Origin: Diphasiastrum complanatum
Lineage: Eukaryota > Streptophyta > Lycopodiopsida > Lycopodiales > Lycopodiaceae
Assembly: GCA_029204225.1 (NCBI GenBank)
Contig: CM055095.1
Span: forward strand, 71,153,957 to 71,217,956
Reading direction: 5' to 3'
Length of the DNA stretch: 64,000 nucleotides
Part shown: one piece after another, positions 1 to 12,200 of the stretch
How positions within the stretch are numbered: the stretch's first letter is position 1
How the letters are laid out: every line of letters begins with the position of its first letter
Notes under the pieces: generated by a model
What the model was told of the DNA's origin: nothing
The model's database searches: none
What the model saw: only the letters and a program-made list of their open reading frames with translations
Translations under genes and position numbers: made by a program

Positions 1-2244
1 GCAAAAATAGAAATTTGGATAACAAGTCTCTCTTTACTCATTATTTTTTACATGTTAATAATTTTCCAATAAAAAAACTTCTACAACTACACTTATGTCT
101 AGAATTCAAATTGCATGCTTGAAACGTAAGGGGGTACCCATTCCGTGCTCTAATATCATGTAGGTAATTACAACATATATAGTATTATTGAATTCATAGA
201 GAGATGGGATAGAAAACATCACCATAGATTGCTACAATGAAGACCAAACTTTTCTAAACCCTTTATTCATAAACCAACAAAGAAAAACATAGCTGAAAAG
301 TATACAGTACTCATAAAGCACCATAAAGCAATACCTATTTCAAGACATCCAGCTGGTACATGCCACCATCCCACCACACAAAATCGCGCAAATTAGCACA
401 GTGAGAAAGACAGGTGTCAATGTTGAATGCTAGTTGTTATCCATGTACAAAATAAGTTTACCAACTTGACAACTTACAATATTAATGAAATTATATAGTC
501 CAGTCTTCCTTACGTAAAGTGACTTATAGCAATAGGCCAAACCATATTCTCACCGTATCAGGGCATTTCATCATTCTGATTAGTCTCTTGGTATTGGCCC
601 ATATCCTTATGTGAGTTTATTCGTTATGTACGGAAAACTAGTTGTGCTAAATAGATTGTTACTTACAAACAAGGGATAGCATGGATTTGTACCCAAATAT
701 AGGGCCAAATCCATGTCATACCGATACTTGTACCTATCATATAGAGCGCATGTGGTGTACCGTTTTCGTAACCCTTGAGCATATCCATGCTTTTCAAGAG
801 CACGCCAGTTATCTCTTTGTTTTATATGTTTTAAAGTCTATTCATGTCTTAATTTAGAAGTAAAACTATACTTGCGTGCGTTTATACTTGGCCAAGCGTT
901 TTATCCTAACATTCACAATAGGATTAAGGCAATTCCATGTCGTTCCAATCCCTACGAATGTGATGGTCTCTTGCACAAATCCATGTGCTTTTAAGAGCGA
1001 TTAGGTTATCAACACTTGATTCATTGGCTATTACCTATTATTATATTTCAATGGGACGTAGGTAAAACCAATCACATGTGTTATCTTATTCTATGAGGTG
1101 TGAGCAAAAAACCAGAATTAGTTCAGTCTTTTGTTATTTCCGAATGTAGGCAAGGTAGGCCTAGTGCCTTATTTAATAGCATCTTATTCATTATCTTACC
1201 AAGTCCATTCTTGTAGATACAACCACATTAATGTTTGTGATACAACAACCGAATTATGTTCAAAACACTAACCTGAATAGCTATCATGAAAGAATCCTGT
1301 GAGGAAGTCATGGTTGTTTCAAAGACGTCTCCTTCGGAAAATGGTTATTGACATATCCGAGTCTATTTATTGCCATAAGTTTCCACAAGTCTTAGGATAA
1401 AGTCTTAAATTGCATCATACGAAAACAAGTAGTTTTGGATCTACATTGCTCTTTATGTTAGTTTTAGAAGCATAACTTTGCATAATCTACTATTCCTTTA
1501 GTCATAAAAGTGTTTGCATATACATACCTGGATCGATGGATCAGAATGTATTTTGAATCGAAATGAAGACTCAAGCATGAGTCTCATCAACAGTTGTAAA
1601 AGCACATACATTTTATCCACTATGTAAGTCCTCATTCATTCTATGAATGGTCATAGAAATTGGCAGGAGTGTAGTCAAGACAAACCGTAAGTTGGTCACA
1701 TCAGTGATAGTGTACCACTAAGCCAACCAACAAATGGAAACTAGTTTGAAGCAAGTCCATCGTAGTCCAACAACCAGCGATGGTAGGCAAGAACAAAACC
1801 ACAAGTTTGTGCTATAAACAATCATTCAAATGCAAACTGAGAGAAGCATTGCATCGCTGTCCCCAACAAGTATTATGTGTGACAGATGGTTGCAATCAAT
1901 CATGCCCACAAGTGTACACATATTTCGTGTGTTTATGAATCATTAGTAGCGCGCTGTCAACGTTGTCCCAACAACTAGAAACATCTGCCAAAGTGCTATT
2001 ATTTGTGCCAAAAACCACATGTCAAAATGTTGTAAGCAATCATGCTATCATAACATGCTGTGGGTCACAATTAGGAAGCCTTATACATTTTGGAAATAGC
2101 ATACTACCTTTGCTATTCAAAATGGGTTAGACCTAGATTTGATAGGAACTAGCTGAGTGAACTGATCAAATATGCAATGTCAGGTCGAGTGCAAATCATT
2201 GCATACATCGTTGAGCAGATGATGGAGTGAAAAGGATATTGCTT
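1..2244. other. Intergenic stretch, no gene recognised
   Basis: No long open frame, LTR boundary, primer-binding site or conserved protein motif was seen in either strand. The base composition is ordinary AT-rich plant intergenic DNA. Two passages (about 700-830 and 920-1030) share short related phrases around ATCCATG and AAGAGC, but too weakly to call a repeat. It may be old retroelement DNA beyond recognition by eye. Confidence 0.4.
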
Positions 2245-3163
2245 CATCTCCTCCTTTTCTGCCTTAGTTTGAGGAGATTGGTCATAAAGGCTGCTTCATC
2301 TTCCTCTTGCTGCTGGATCAAAAAATTGGTTGAAGCACTATGTGCTTGTTGTTGGGACTGCTTCTTCTTCTCATTGTTGAATTTCAAAGTTCTGTAGTCC
2401 TTGATTTCACGTTCAGTTCTCTTGTAGTATCTGCAGAATAGTTTTTACTTTGGTTGGAAAGATGAAGAGTTCAAATTTGACCCTGAGCTAGAATTCGATC
2501 CTAAGCCAAAATTCGATCCTGACTGCATATTGCTCTTCGTTTTGGATCTGAACTTTTGATTTTTGGAATATAGAGCGTGAGGATCTGACCTTGTGCTTGA
2601 GGAGGTTGCAGATCTTTTGGCCTCCTCTTGTTGAAGTAATGAAATCACTCTTGAAAGGGTGATCTTCTCCCGGATCAAAATTGCCTCATAGGCCTCAAGA
2701 AGACTTGATAATAGAGTCATGACAACATTAGTATGTTCTATGACTATGCCAGTTTCAGTCATTTGCTCCATAAGATTTTGGAAAGTGTTGATATGGCTCG
2801 AAACACTTACTACTTCAAACATTCTCAGGGTGAAAAATTTCTTCCTCAGATGGAGTTTGGAGGAGACATACCTGATATCGTAGATGGTTGCTAGGATGTC
2901 CATGCATCCTTGGCAGTCTAAGCAGCACGTATGTGACCGATTTGATTGTCTTTGATGTTGAGAGTGATCATGGCAAAAGCCTTGCCATTTTTCAGTCTCC
3001 ATTTGGTGGTAGTGATTGCATCACCTTCAGGTTTAACTTCTGTGCCATCAACGATGTCCCATAGTTCCTTGGCTAGTAGTATGACCTTCATTTTAAACTT
3101 CCAGAGATGGTAGTTACTCCCATCGAGTCTGTCGATTAGAGAAGAACTAGTAGATGGATCCAT
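2245..3163 (-). pseudogene. Ty1/copia gag remnant (UBN2-type, frameshifted)
   Basis: The minus strand from 3163 encodes a typical copia Gag start (SNYHLWKFKMKVIL, then WDIVDGTE), the DUF4219/UBN2 region of plant copia elements. The frame breaks near 2920-3000 and continues in another frame with the UBN2 phrases SKLHLRKKFFTLRM and HINTFQNLMEQM, ending in a Ser/Asn-rich linker. Beyond 2445, a zinc-knuckle-like segment survives with substituted ligands: two Cys read as Tyr and the His as Arg. It is therefore a dead fragment. It belongs with the LTR at 4138-4660 by orientation and position. Confidence 0.85.
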
Positions 3164-4137
3164 TCTGGTTGAGTGAGATTGTTCGTAGAAATAACAATCT
3201 CTAGATGCTATTGGCTACGCACTTGCTAGTCATACGTCGGGTCAGATTTTAGACCGACAGTATCGAAATTTACAAGTATCAAAAAATGTACAATGACTCA
3301 AAAAATACCGACTCAAAAAATATAGAATTTTTTCGAGTCAATCCAGTATTGAAAACTTCTAAATAATTTGATTCTAAATTTTTCGATCCTCTGTTCAGAA
3401 ATTCGAGCCTTCTATTTATGGTTTTCCATGATGCTCATTATTGAATGGATTTGAGGTTGAGCATCGAATTCCAATAGAGGGCAGTGTCAAAAAAAAAGAA
3501 AATGGTCTGGAGAGGTTTTCAATGGGATGAGGTTGACACGATGCCAATAGTAACAAGTCCATCAGTGGATATGTCGATCCAATGGTCTTTGGATTGGTAT
3601 TGGACAACAAACTGGGGTAGGTTCTCCCTCTAGGTTTCGTGGGCCATAATACAGTACTCTTGGTTTTACCAAGACATGATTTCCCATGGCTTGGAGCAAT
3701 GGGTCTGCTACCATCAAGTGTTGGGATTCTAGAATAGGAATGACAAAATCCTTGGTGCATGAATCTACATTTATCGAATTCAAGCCAACTTCGACAATTC
3801 GAAGATCGCTCTACTTGATCATAACTTTGAAGTCACTGGATCGAAACAATCGATTCCATAGACAAGCATGAACTGGATTGATTTATAGTTTAATTGCAAA
3901 AGCGAAATAGTGCGAAGCTTAGAGCATTATGATCGACACAGATTATCAATCAAATGAATAGTTTAATTTATGAATAAGTTCATCTGCTTAACATGAATAA
4001 ATTGAAATAGAATAAAGATGCATTCAACATAGCACAACATGACTTAGATTACTGGAACCAAAATTATTCAGTCATAAAGAGTACAAGTATAAATGCAAAC
4101 AGAGTCACGATCTTTCTGAATCAATACTCTATGATAA
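3164..4137 (-). other. Non-coding stretch, probable leader of the copia gag remnant
   Basis: This lies between the gag start at 3163 and an LTR at about 4138. Short open frames on both strands show no known domain. The stretch around 3250-3400 is rich in TCGA, ACTCAAAAAAT and related short phrases. It is best read as the untranslated leader of the minus-strand copia element, perhaps with other debris. A degenerate primer-binding-site-like phrase occurs near 4130-4143. Confidence 0.35.
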
Positions 4138-4660
4138 CAGAGAGAAAGAACAAATTAGTGCGCTCTGAACGTTCGATCGAGCGACTCAGTGAACTAAAGT
4201 GAGAATATGAGTAACTGAACAACTGATAAGCTGTTAATTATATACACATGGCTAACTAATTGAAAGAATGTTTAGTTTATACTTTACTAATAGGATTAAG
4301 GCACTACGTGATGTTAGCAGTCGCCTTCAGACGATGTCTGATTCTGCTAGAGACTTTGTTCAGACGTGATGAAGGTATTATTGAGCCGTCGAATGTTCGA
4401 GTCGACTATTTGAGTTGATAGTGACATGCGACTAGTTGATGAAGTCGAATGGTCGATGAGTGCAGGTGAGAAACAACTAGTCGATGTCAACTTAATAGTA
4501 GTCAATGTCGACTGAGTCAACGGAGCACTGTCATTGAATCCTTTGTATTTTTGCAGACTGTTAGAAAACAAGTGTATTTATGCAGAGCATGCAACTGTAT
4601 AGATATTTACATATAGCAAATGAATGGATCTAGAATATGGAGAGGATAGAAATCCAATAA
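4138..4660 (-). repeat. Copia LTR carrying TCGAC-rich tract
   Basis: Read on the minus strand, it begins directly after a polypurine tract (4661-4669) with TTATTGGATTT, a mutated form of the TGTTGGATTT start of the related LTR at 54581. It shares the phrase TCTGCAAAAATACA with that LTR. The body contains many TCGAC/GTCGA motifs (about 4370-4520). The inner end near 4138 is inferred from a degenerate primer-binding site and is approximate. Confidence 0.6.
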
Positions 4661-4669
4661 CTCCCCTTA
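4661..4669 (-). other. Polypurine tract of copia remnant
   Basis: The minus strand reads TAAGGGGAG, immediately before the LTR start. It overlaps the stop codon of the RNase H frame, as is common in copia elements. Confidence 0.6.
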
Positions 4670-5100
4670 ATCTGGATCCTTGGATGCCTTAATTTTTAGA
4701 TTCAAGATCACACAAAAGTTCTTGTGTGCGTTCTTTAACCCTTTTGTAAAGATGTCAACTGCCATGTACTGGGTTCTGCAAAATTTCAGACTTACCTCCT
4801 TGTTGAGTATTCTACTCCTAATATCATGGTATTTAATCTCGATGTGCTTTCTCCTAGAGTGAGATCTAGGATTGATCAATAATTCACACTGAATGATTGT
4901 TGGAGCAGTTTGTCTGAGACCAATACCAGACAATAGATTTCTCAACCAAATTGTCTCTTTTGTAGCTTGAAAAATTGTATTGTACTCTGATTCTGTTGAT
5001 GACATTGCAATGGAGGTTTGTTTTAGAATGTTTGAGGATATTGGATCATTATTGACCAGGAAGATAGCACTGTTCGATTTTTGCTTTGATCACTGCATTT
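4667..5100 (-). pseudogene. Copia RNase H C-terminal fragment
   Basis: The minus strand encodes the copia RNase H end: MSSTESEYN, then KETIWLRNLL, KHIEIKYHDIRSRI and DIFTKGL. The sequence upstream of the MSSTESEYN phrase (to about 5100) continues in broken frames with the V/ISWKSKKQ-type region. It is the same family as the plus-strand RNase H at 54.1-54.6 kb (KHIEIKYHYVKSKIL). No reverse transcriptase remains upstream. Confidence 0.85.
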
Positions 5101-5837
5101 AGTTCCACTCTTCCGCAAAGCTAAAATTTTAATTCACTATAATTTTGTGCATGGTTATGGAATCAATTGCAAAGATCCAGCGACTTCGAAGCTGTGATCA
5201 AATAACATAGACCCGCTCTGCTCGAATCCAATAAACGTAGTTTGTATGCACCAAGAAATCTCAGCCTTATATTCAAAAGCCAACACTTTAGAATCTTACA
5301 TATATTTTACTAAACATAAAATTTCTTACAAAATCAAAATTTTATCGGTTTTTAAGAAGTCAACATCCAGCATTATATCTCTAAAGTCGATTTTTGAAAA
5401 AATTTGCCGATTTCATTCCTAAACTATGCCAATTTTTTAAAGCACTGCATCAAAGAGTAGTCAAAACACTTATGCAAGGGCGGTGCAGAGCTCTTCCTAG
5501 AGTCCACTATCCTCTCCTTATAGAGAGCTTTCCATCACCCTACGAGAGAGTGGGACCCAACTTGCATCACAAAAGGTATTCTAAATAGTCTCCCCCCCTA
5601 CCTATCATGACCACCCTCTTCCTCCCATTCGACCAACAAGAAAGACGACACCACACCAAAGAAGACACCCATAGTTTTCAGTTAGAAAAAGCTTTCCCTT
5701 CTTTCTTTCTTTCTTTCTTTCTTTCTTTGTAACTCTCGCGAAGAGATAAGAAGTGAATCTCTCTCTCTCTCTCTCTCTCTCGCGAAGAGATAATAAGTGA
5801 AGGCATTATTGCTGTGGGGACAACGCCATCATCGTTC
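5101..5837 (+). promoter_or_regulatory. Upstream region and pyrimidine-rich leader of the CofD-like gene
   Basis: This region separates the copia debris from the first ATG of the host gene. It contains a (CTTT)n run at 5699-5727 and a (CT)n run at 5758-5781, typical of plant 5' leaders. The 24-base phrase starting CTCTCGCGAAGAGATAA occurs twice (5733-5756 and 5777-5800), bracketing the CT run. I cannot fix the transcription start or a TATA box. Confidence 0.45.
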
Positions 5838-6294
5838 ATGGTGCAGTTGCAGCTGGCGAGATGCGCAACAGCAACGCATCCAGACGCAACGCTCCCCTCG
5901 GCCACACAATCTTGGGGTTGCTCCTCATCCTCCTCCACTCCTCCTCCTTTGAATAATAGCAGTAATGAATATCCCAGAGCCAGAAGAAATTTGCTGTGTT
6001 ACAGAATCATTGAAGCCAGTCGGCGTGAGCATCCCGCCTCCACCTCCCGGACTCGCGTCAGCAGACCGGCTGCACCCATGCAGCGCCCCTCGGCGCGTCC
6101 CTGGGGGAGCGGCAGAAGCAAATCTCGCCCTCGCCCTTCTGCCCCTGCTGCTGCTGTTGTGGCTTGCTCCGCCTCCTCGTTACCTCCTTCTGCAGCCGCT
6201 CAATCCGAGAAGGGGAAAGCAGGGACTACTGCATCGCCCAATGAGCAGACCAGAAAGGCATTATCTGAAGCCCCTTCTTTGCTTGTCTTCTCAG
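5838..6294 (+). CDS. CofD-like gene exon 1
   Basis: Contains the start ATG, a low-complexity targeting-like N-terminus rich in Ser, Ala, Pro and Arg, and the first domain strand PSLLVFSG. It is much more GC-rich than the introns. It ends CTTCTCAG before GTTTGTAG; the last G is base 1 of a Gly codon completed in exon 2. Confidence 0.88.
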
Positions 6295-9200
6295 GTTTGT
6301 AGTCTCAAGGCTTGTATCACTTCCCTGGTTGCCGCATTTTTGTTTTTGAATTGATGACATGTTACATTTATGAAATCATGAACTAGATAAAGTGTATTTA
6401 GAGGTATATGATGGAAATTATAGGTGATAGAAGGAACAAGAACATCGTTTTATAAATTCAGCGTGCAATCATTAATACCTCAATTTGTTGTTCTTTGCCA
6501 TCAGAAGAGCTTGTTATTCCATTTTCCACCTCTTGATTGGAGAAGAAGCCCATTTGTGATTGACTGGTTGGTGGCATATCTACAATGCTATCCACTTTGT
6601 TTAATTCTCTGGCATATAAAAACCTTGCATTTGGCTGTGAATATCATCTGCACGTGTTTTTGGTAGATGTGCCACCAACCAGCATATTTATGATGATCTT
6701 CAAAGCTTTTAGGATATCAGCATATTTCACCCCGCTATTCATCACTTTCCTCATCCCTATTGCTAATCTCGGATGTCCCCTTCTTGCATTGACATCTAGC
6801 GACTTGCATTCTTCATCAAACCTCAAATTTTGGGGAAAGATATCTTTTTCCGCTTTGCTTTGTTGCTGATATGAAATGATATTTCTACCATATCTATGAT
6901 TGCCTTATAGAAACTTTATAACATGTTTTAGATATCATTTCCCCCATTGCTATGAGTTGGATTGCCTTTCAAATGGGCTAAAGATATCTCCTTCTTGTGA
7001 ATTACAAATCTCAATGTTCTGCTCAAATGTTCAATTTATACTATTAAGGTTGATAAGACATCTCATATTTAACTCCAAGAGAACGGGTTGAATGATTTGA
7101 TACTAGAAGTTGAGATTCAATTTTCATGCCTGCAACTAACTTTATTGTACCAAGAGAGGCTAAGACAACAGTCAACAACACTATTGCCTTTGATGGAGGA
7201 ACATGTGAAGCCCTTATTAAAATTTGTGGTAGCATTGTCAACATTCGTAGATGGTTTCTCAACGTCTAAATCCTTTTGGAGGCATCTCCTCCAACCAGAA
7301 TTTCAAGAAGCAGGTGTAGAACATTGATAGAGCTTTAGACTTGGCTCAAGAAGAGCTTCCAGCATAGTGTAGATAATCCACCACAGCTCCCAAGTGTCAT
7401 TCTTCAAGATAAAGGAATATTCCTACTCCAGTGCATCCATCCGTTTAGATTGAGATTCTTCAGCAAATGAGTTGGGTTCATTATCATCAAAAACTCTGAC
7501 CACTAAAGAAAATTCAAATGGGTTTGAGGGCTTTTCTTTCTTTCAATACTCTTTGATTGCTTGCCTCATCATGCTCCAAAATGTGGCCATCTTGAATGGT
7601 CTTGACAAACCATTCTGGAAGTCCCTTGGCTGTCTTTGATCATGACTGTCTAGAAAATAGTGAGCTTATTCTCATTAAAAAATGGTATCTCTACTAGCAA
7701 TGATCTATTCAAATTTTAGTAGTACGATTATACAAGCACTAAGCTCTTTCTCTATCAGAATAGCCTTCAAAACTACATATGTTGGATCTATCATCACGCT
7801 TCTTTTTTAAGTCTTCAAGGACATGTGCATAAGCATCACATCCGAATATCCTTAATTGAGCAATGCTTGATTTGCTGCCAAAAATGATAATCATAGTTTG
7901 GACAGCCTCAGCCCAAAAAGAATGAGATAGATCAGCAACTTTCAATATGCTACAATTGTTGTATTATTCCTTTCCAATACACCGTCTTGTTTAGTTGTAT
8001 AGGCTTTTGTTACTTTCCTTTTATTACCATACTCTTTGCAAAAATCTCTAAGTTCATTAGAGATATACTCACCGCCTCTATCATTTCTATGGCATTATAT
8101 TTTCTGGTCCATTTGGCTCTCAACCAAGTATTTAAACTTAACAAAGAAATCAAAAGCTTGCATTATTTTTTAAGAAATAACCCAAAAATTTCTTGGAAAG
8201 TTATATGTAAAAGTCATGAAGTGAGATGCCCCATCAAAAGTTTGCATATGACAAGATCGTAGCGCATAAGATCAAGAATACCTTCTGCCCACCTCCATTT
8301 GTAAGAAATTTGCTTTTGACATGTTTATAATTTTTGGAAGGCCTCTTACCATTTGCTTTTTATTAAAAAGTTTCAAGCTTTGAAAGGAAAGCTGACCAAA
8401 GCGTTCAGGCCAAAGATGACCAATATCATCTTTTTCTACTAACAAGGCTTCTTGATCTTTTATGGCATCTAATCTAAAACATTATGATCTTCATTCTTCA
8501 TGCTTTTAATATTGAATGTATGATGATAAAATTTTATCTCCCATCTTACTACAAGAAAAAATGAAGAAGTTGTTTGAAACAGGAAACTAAAGAGTCCAGA
8601 AATTAAGGCACTAAAAATCAGCAAATGAATGTTGCCTTACATGGTTAGCACTTTTTGTAGTTGTTGGTTGTTAACTCCCTAGGTTAAGGATTTACAAAAA
8701 AGGGCAGAAATGAACCTATACAACGGGCTGCTTCTTACTTGCAATAGATAGTAGACGCTTATAGGAACAGGTTCCTCCATAGAAATTTGAGAAAAGATAT
8801 CTGAATGGCTGCCTACTAGGAGGGTGCAAATGTAGAAAGGCTGAAGTAGAAGCTTCCGTGATTGGATAGACTTGCAAGACTCCCTAACCATAGTGCTTGC
8901 CTATTCTGCTTTGATAGCAAATGCTAGAAATGACCTAGCAATCAACCTTAACCTATTTGCAAGAAGAATGACTTGTACAAAACTTGTGGGACAGCAAGAG
9001 AGAAAGCAAAGAGAAGCTCGATGTAATGAATAACTTAAGATCAATTCTCCCTTTTAGGGAGTACAATAAATAGAGGCAGAAGAAGTGCCAAGGTTGAGGA
9101 TGCTAAGAGCCAAGAGCCATGAGTTACATAAGTTACACAAGAGTTGGAAGTTACATAGGAGTTCCACAAGAGGTGGGACTCCAAAAGTCACCTCCTAGGT

Positions 9201-12200
9201 ACATTTTTTTAGAGAGAGAGGCCTAAATAAGTTCAAGTAATCTAGGGGGGGGGAATAGAATATCAAAGCGGGGGCTCCCTATTCAGAAATAAACTAAAGT
9301 TATTACAAGTTACTTAATATGGGCATATTCTAAACCTTTTGGCTACATATGTGGTTTGAAGTGTGCTTGGATTTCAATCACTCTTGTTGGTGTTTCAATA
9401 TTGTTACTAGTGCCCTTAGATTAGGATATCACTCATTAATTCATGTTTCTATAATTGACTTTCAGGAGGAACTGCTTTTAATGGTGTTGTAGAAGAGCTT
9501 AAAAAACTTACAACTCGTGTGGCACATGTCCTTCCTGTTTCGGATGATGGAGGGAGCACAGCTGAAATTGTTCGTGTTCTAGGTTATGTTTGCAACATTT
9601 TTCATCTTTTGCTATGCAAAATTTAGAGTAGGTAGATTCTCTACTTCAACCTCATTAGCTTGTCCATACGGTGTAGATTTTTTTTCAAATAGTTAATTAT
9701 CATCCAGGGGGGCCTGCTATTGGAGATATACGATCAAGATGCTTGCGATTATCAGACGAGAGCACAGTTGAAGCATTAGCAGTAAAACGATTGCTTGGGC
9801 ATCGTCTAGCACTTACACCAGAAGATGCTAAGAGCGAATGGTATGACTTATTTTCTATGGCTTTAAGAAATTGATGTTCAAGTTAAAAGATAAAATTATT
9901 TTCTTAAGGCAAATTTTAAGGGTGAGAAATGAATAAAGTCTTGTGATAGCTCAATTTTACCACCAGAAATCTTTGTCATGTTGTTGGTTTTCTACTCAGG
10001 TATCACATTCTTGAAGGAAATCATCTCCTTTGGCATGATGTATCTGGACCCTATCGAGAAACAATTCGTGCATTTTTGGTGTTTTTCCAGTCACAGGTGC
10101 ATTTCATTTTGAGGTTTTATGCTTGCTTGTGCTTCTAAAACCTTTTGTAGAATTGGCTTATAGAGAAAGAATCTATGTTGTTTTGGTGTTTTTACACTCA
10201 TAGCTATAGTTTCTTTCGTTGATTGATGTTATGAGATTCCTCTTTCAATTTAGATCCAAGATCTTTTCCGCCTGTATTGAGTTGTGAGCAATGTGGTGTA
10301 AGGAAACTTGTTGGATTTTGTAACATTTACCCAACCAATGTAAAAATCATGAAATTGATCAACAGTGAGGGTAACTAGTTTTGTGTCCAAGACTACCATT
10401 TGCCGATATAACCTAGATCCTTGGCTCTAGAACCAGTGAATAAATTGAATTAGTAAGGTCTTGATTATAGTTAAGACTTGACACTAAGTTGTGCCTAACT
10501 CTGTAGTCTTATCTTAACTTGATATCCAGAACTTTTAAAAAGGAGGGTCACCCTTAGAAAAGGGTGCCCTAACTATTTTTTGTTCAATTCCTTCATTTCG
10601 ACCTTTGAGGTGTTGAGTTTAGCCTCCCCAAGCCTCCTTAGTCCTTGTTCTCTTTCGGTCCCTTGCTTTTGATTCCTTTTGTGCTTGAGATTGAAGTAAG
10701 GTAGGTCATAGTAGATGCATTTTGTACTTGCTCCCATTTATTCCTTTCATTTCTAGGTTGATGCCTAAGAAGAGATTTTGGTTTTCGGTGATTTGATGTT
10801 TGGGATTGATTGCAAAATCTGAATTTTTTGTTGTTTCTACTTGTTTTGGATGATTAAAGGCTAATGTTGATCGTTGGAGGTGGTTAGAAGTCCAAAAGCT
10901 TTGTTAAAATCTTCTTACAACTTACAAGCCTTTTTGGTTTATATCGGGATGTTGTAGAGTAGTAACTTGCGCTGGAGTGGATTAGACTCACTGTTTGCTC
11001 AAACTTTCATATGGCTTGTAAATGCACTCTTAGGGCAATTTGACTTCCCAACCCGACAACCAGACTTAAAACATAAAAATTTTTAAACTTTACTCACGTA
11101 TGATCAAACTTATCAAAGTCGCACTTGCATCGCATAAGGCTCCCATAGGGCCTCACCATACAAATTTTGACTCACCTTTTGTATGGTGTGATGAGAATGC
11201 CCTTTGCAGGACATTGTTCTAACTTACTTCAAGTTTTTTTTTACTTGCATTAGGTTTGCATGTGCTAGCTTGTACAAAAATAAACTGGCCTACCACACAA
11301 TTAGCATCAAATCTACCTTTGACCAACTTTGCAAGACGAGTAAAATATTGATTCTACACTTGTGGGAAATATAATCAAAATTGCAAGAGGCACAATGATA
11401 TAATTGAAATATGAACCAAGTGTTGGCAAGTTTATATCCAATTCTGAGACACCAACTTCAAAAGTAGTTGGAACCTTTATAATTTAAGAACTTGTAAATT
11501 TGGGTAATAATACCCTCTAGTGAGTCAAAGAAATCCTGTGAAATTATATATTTTTTGATTTGATTAGCCCTATCTATTGCTGTCCATACCTCCATCATTA
11601 CAATTGCTCCATTGGCTGTCACCATCTATTTACTACTATTGAAGGCTTTAGCAATTTGGCTATGTAGTAAAGAGGTCTAGAGCCCCATGAGCTGTCTAAC
11701 ATAACTTTTTAATAAAACCCCTAGACACGCATATAGCTAAATATGATGCATCAAATAGATGCATGAAGAGAATGCATAAATCTTCTCACACAGATGATTG
11801 TTTGATCTTATGTCGTGCAACCTTACTGTACCTTTGTAAGTATGATGATATGATAGACCTTGTCATGGTAGAGCTATGAAGAAGCTTGTGACGAGAACTC
11901 TCATGAGAAGAGACTAAACTTAGTTCAATTATAACCGTAGTGGGTTCTTTAATTTTGAATGCCATGAATACAATGAATGGGAGACCATAAAACTAGCTCT
12001 AATGAAGAGATTCAAGCATTACAATATTTTTTGATATTTTTATCTATGAAGAAAACATGGCTTTTTAATTGGCTTTGGGCTTTAGTGCTACCTTCATCAT
12101 GACTGAGTTTGCTCTTCACCTTTGGAGAAGTGATAGAAACTCAGTACGTTGGTTGTTGTATAAAGCTATGAAAGGTAATGTGGACATATGATGTCTACAT

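Noticed and set aside
3416-3871. Overlapping open frames on both strands near 3.4-3.9 kb
   Set aside because: No domain, start context or splice support. They lie in a retroelement leader or LTR region.
5814-5837. Upstream extension of the CofD-like exon 1 frame beginning at a GTG
   Set aside because: Plant nuclear genes start at ATG. The first in-frame ATG is at 5838, so the eight upstream codons are leader.
5965-6354. Second open frame overlapping exon 1
   Set aside because: It is another reading frame of the same GC-rich exon and runs through the donor site. It has no family motif.
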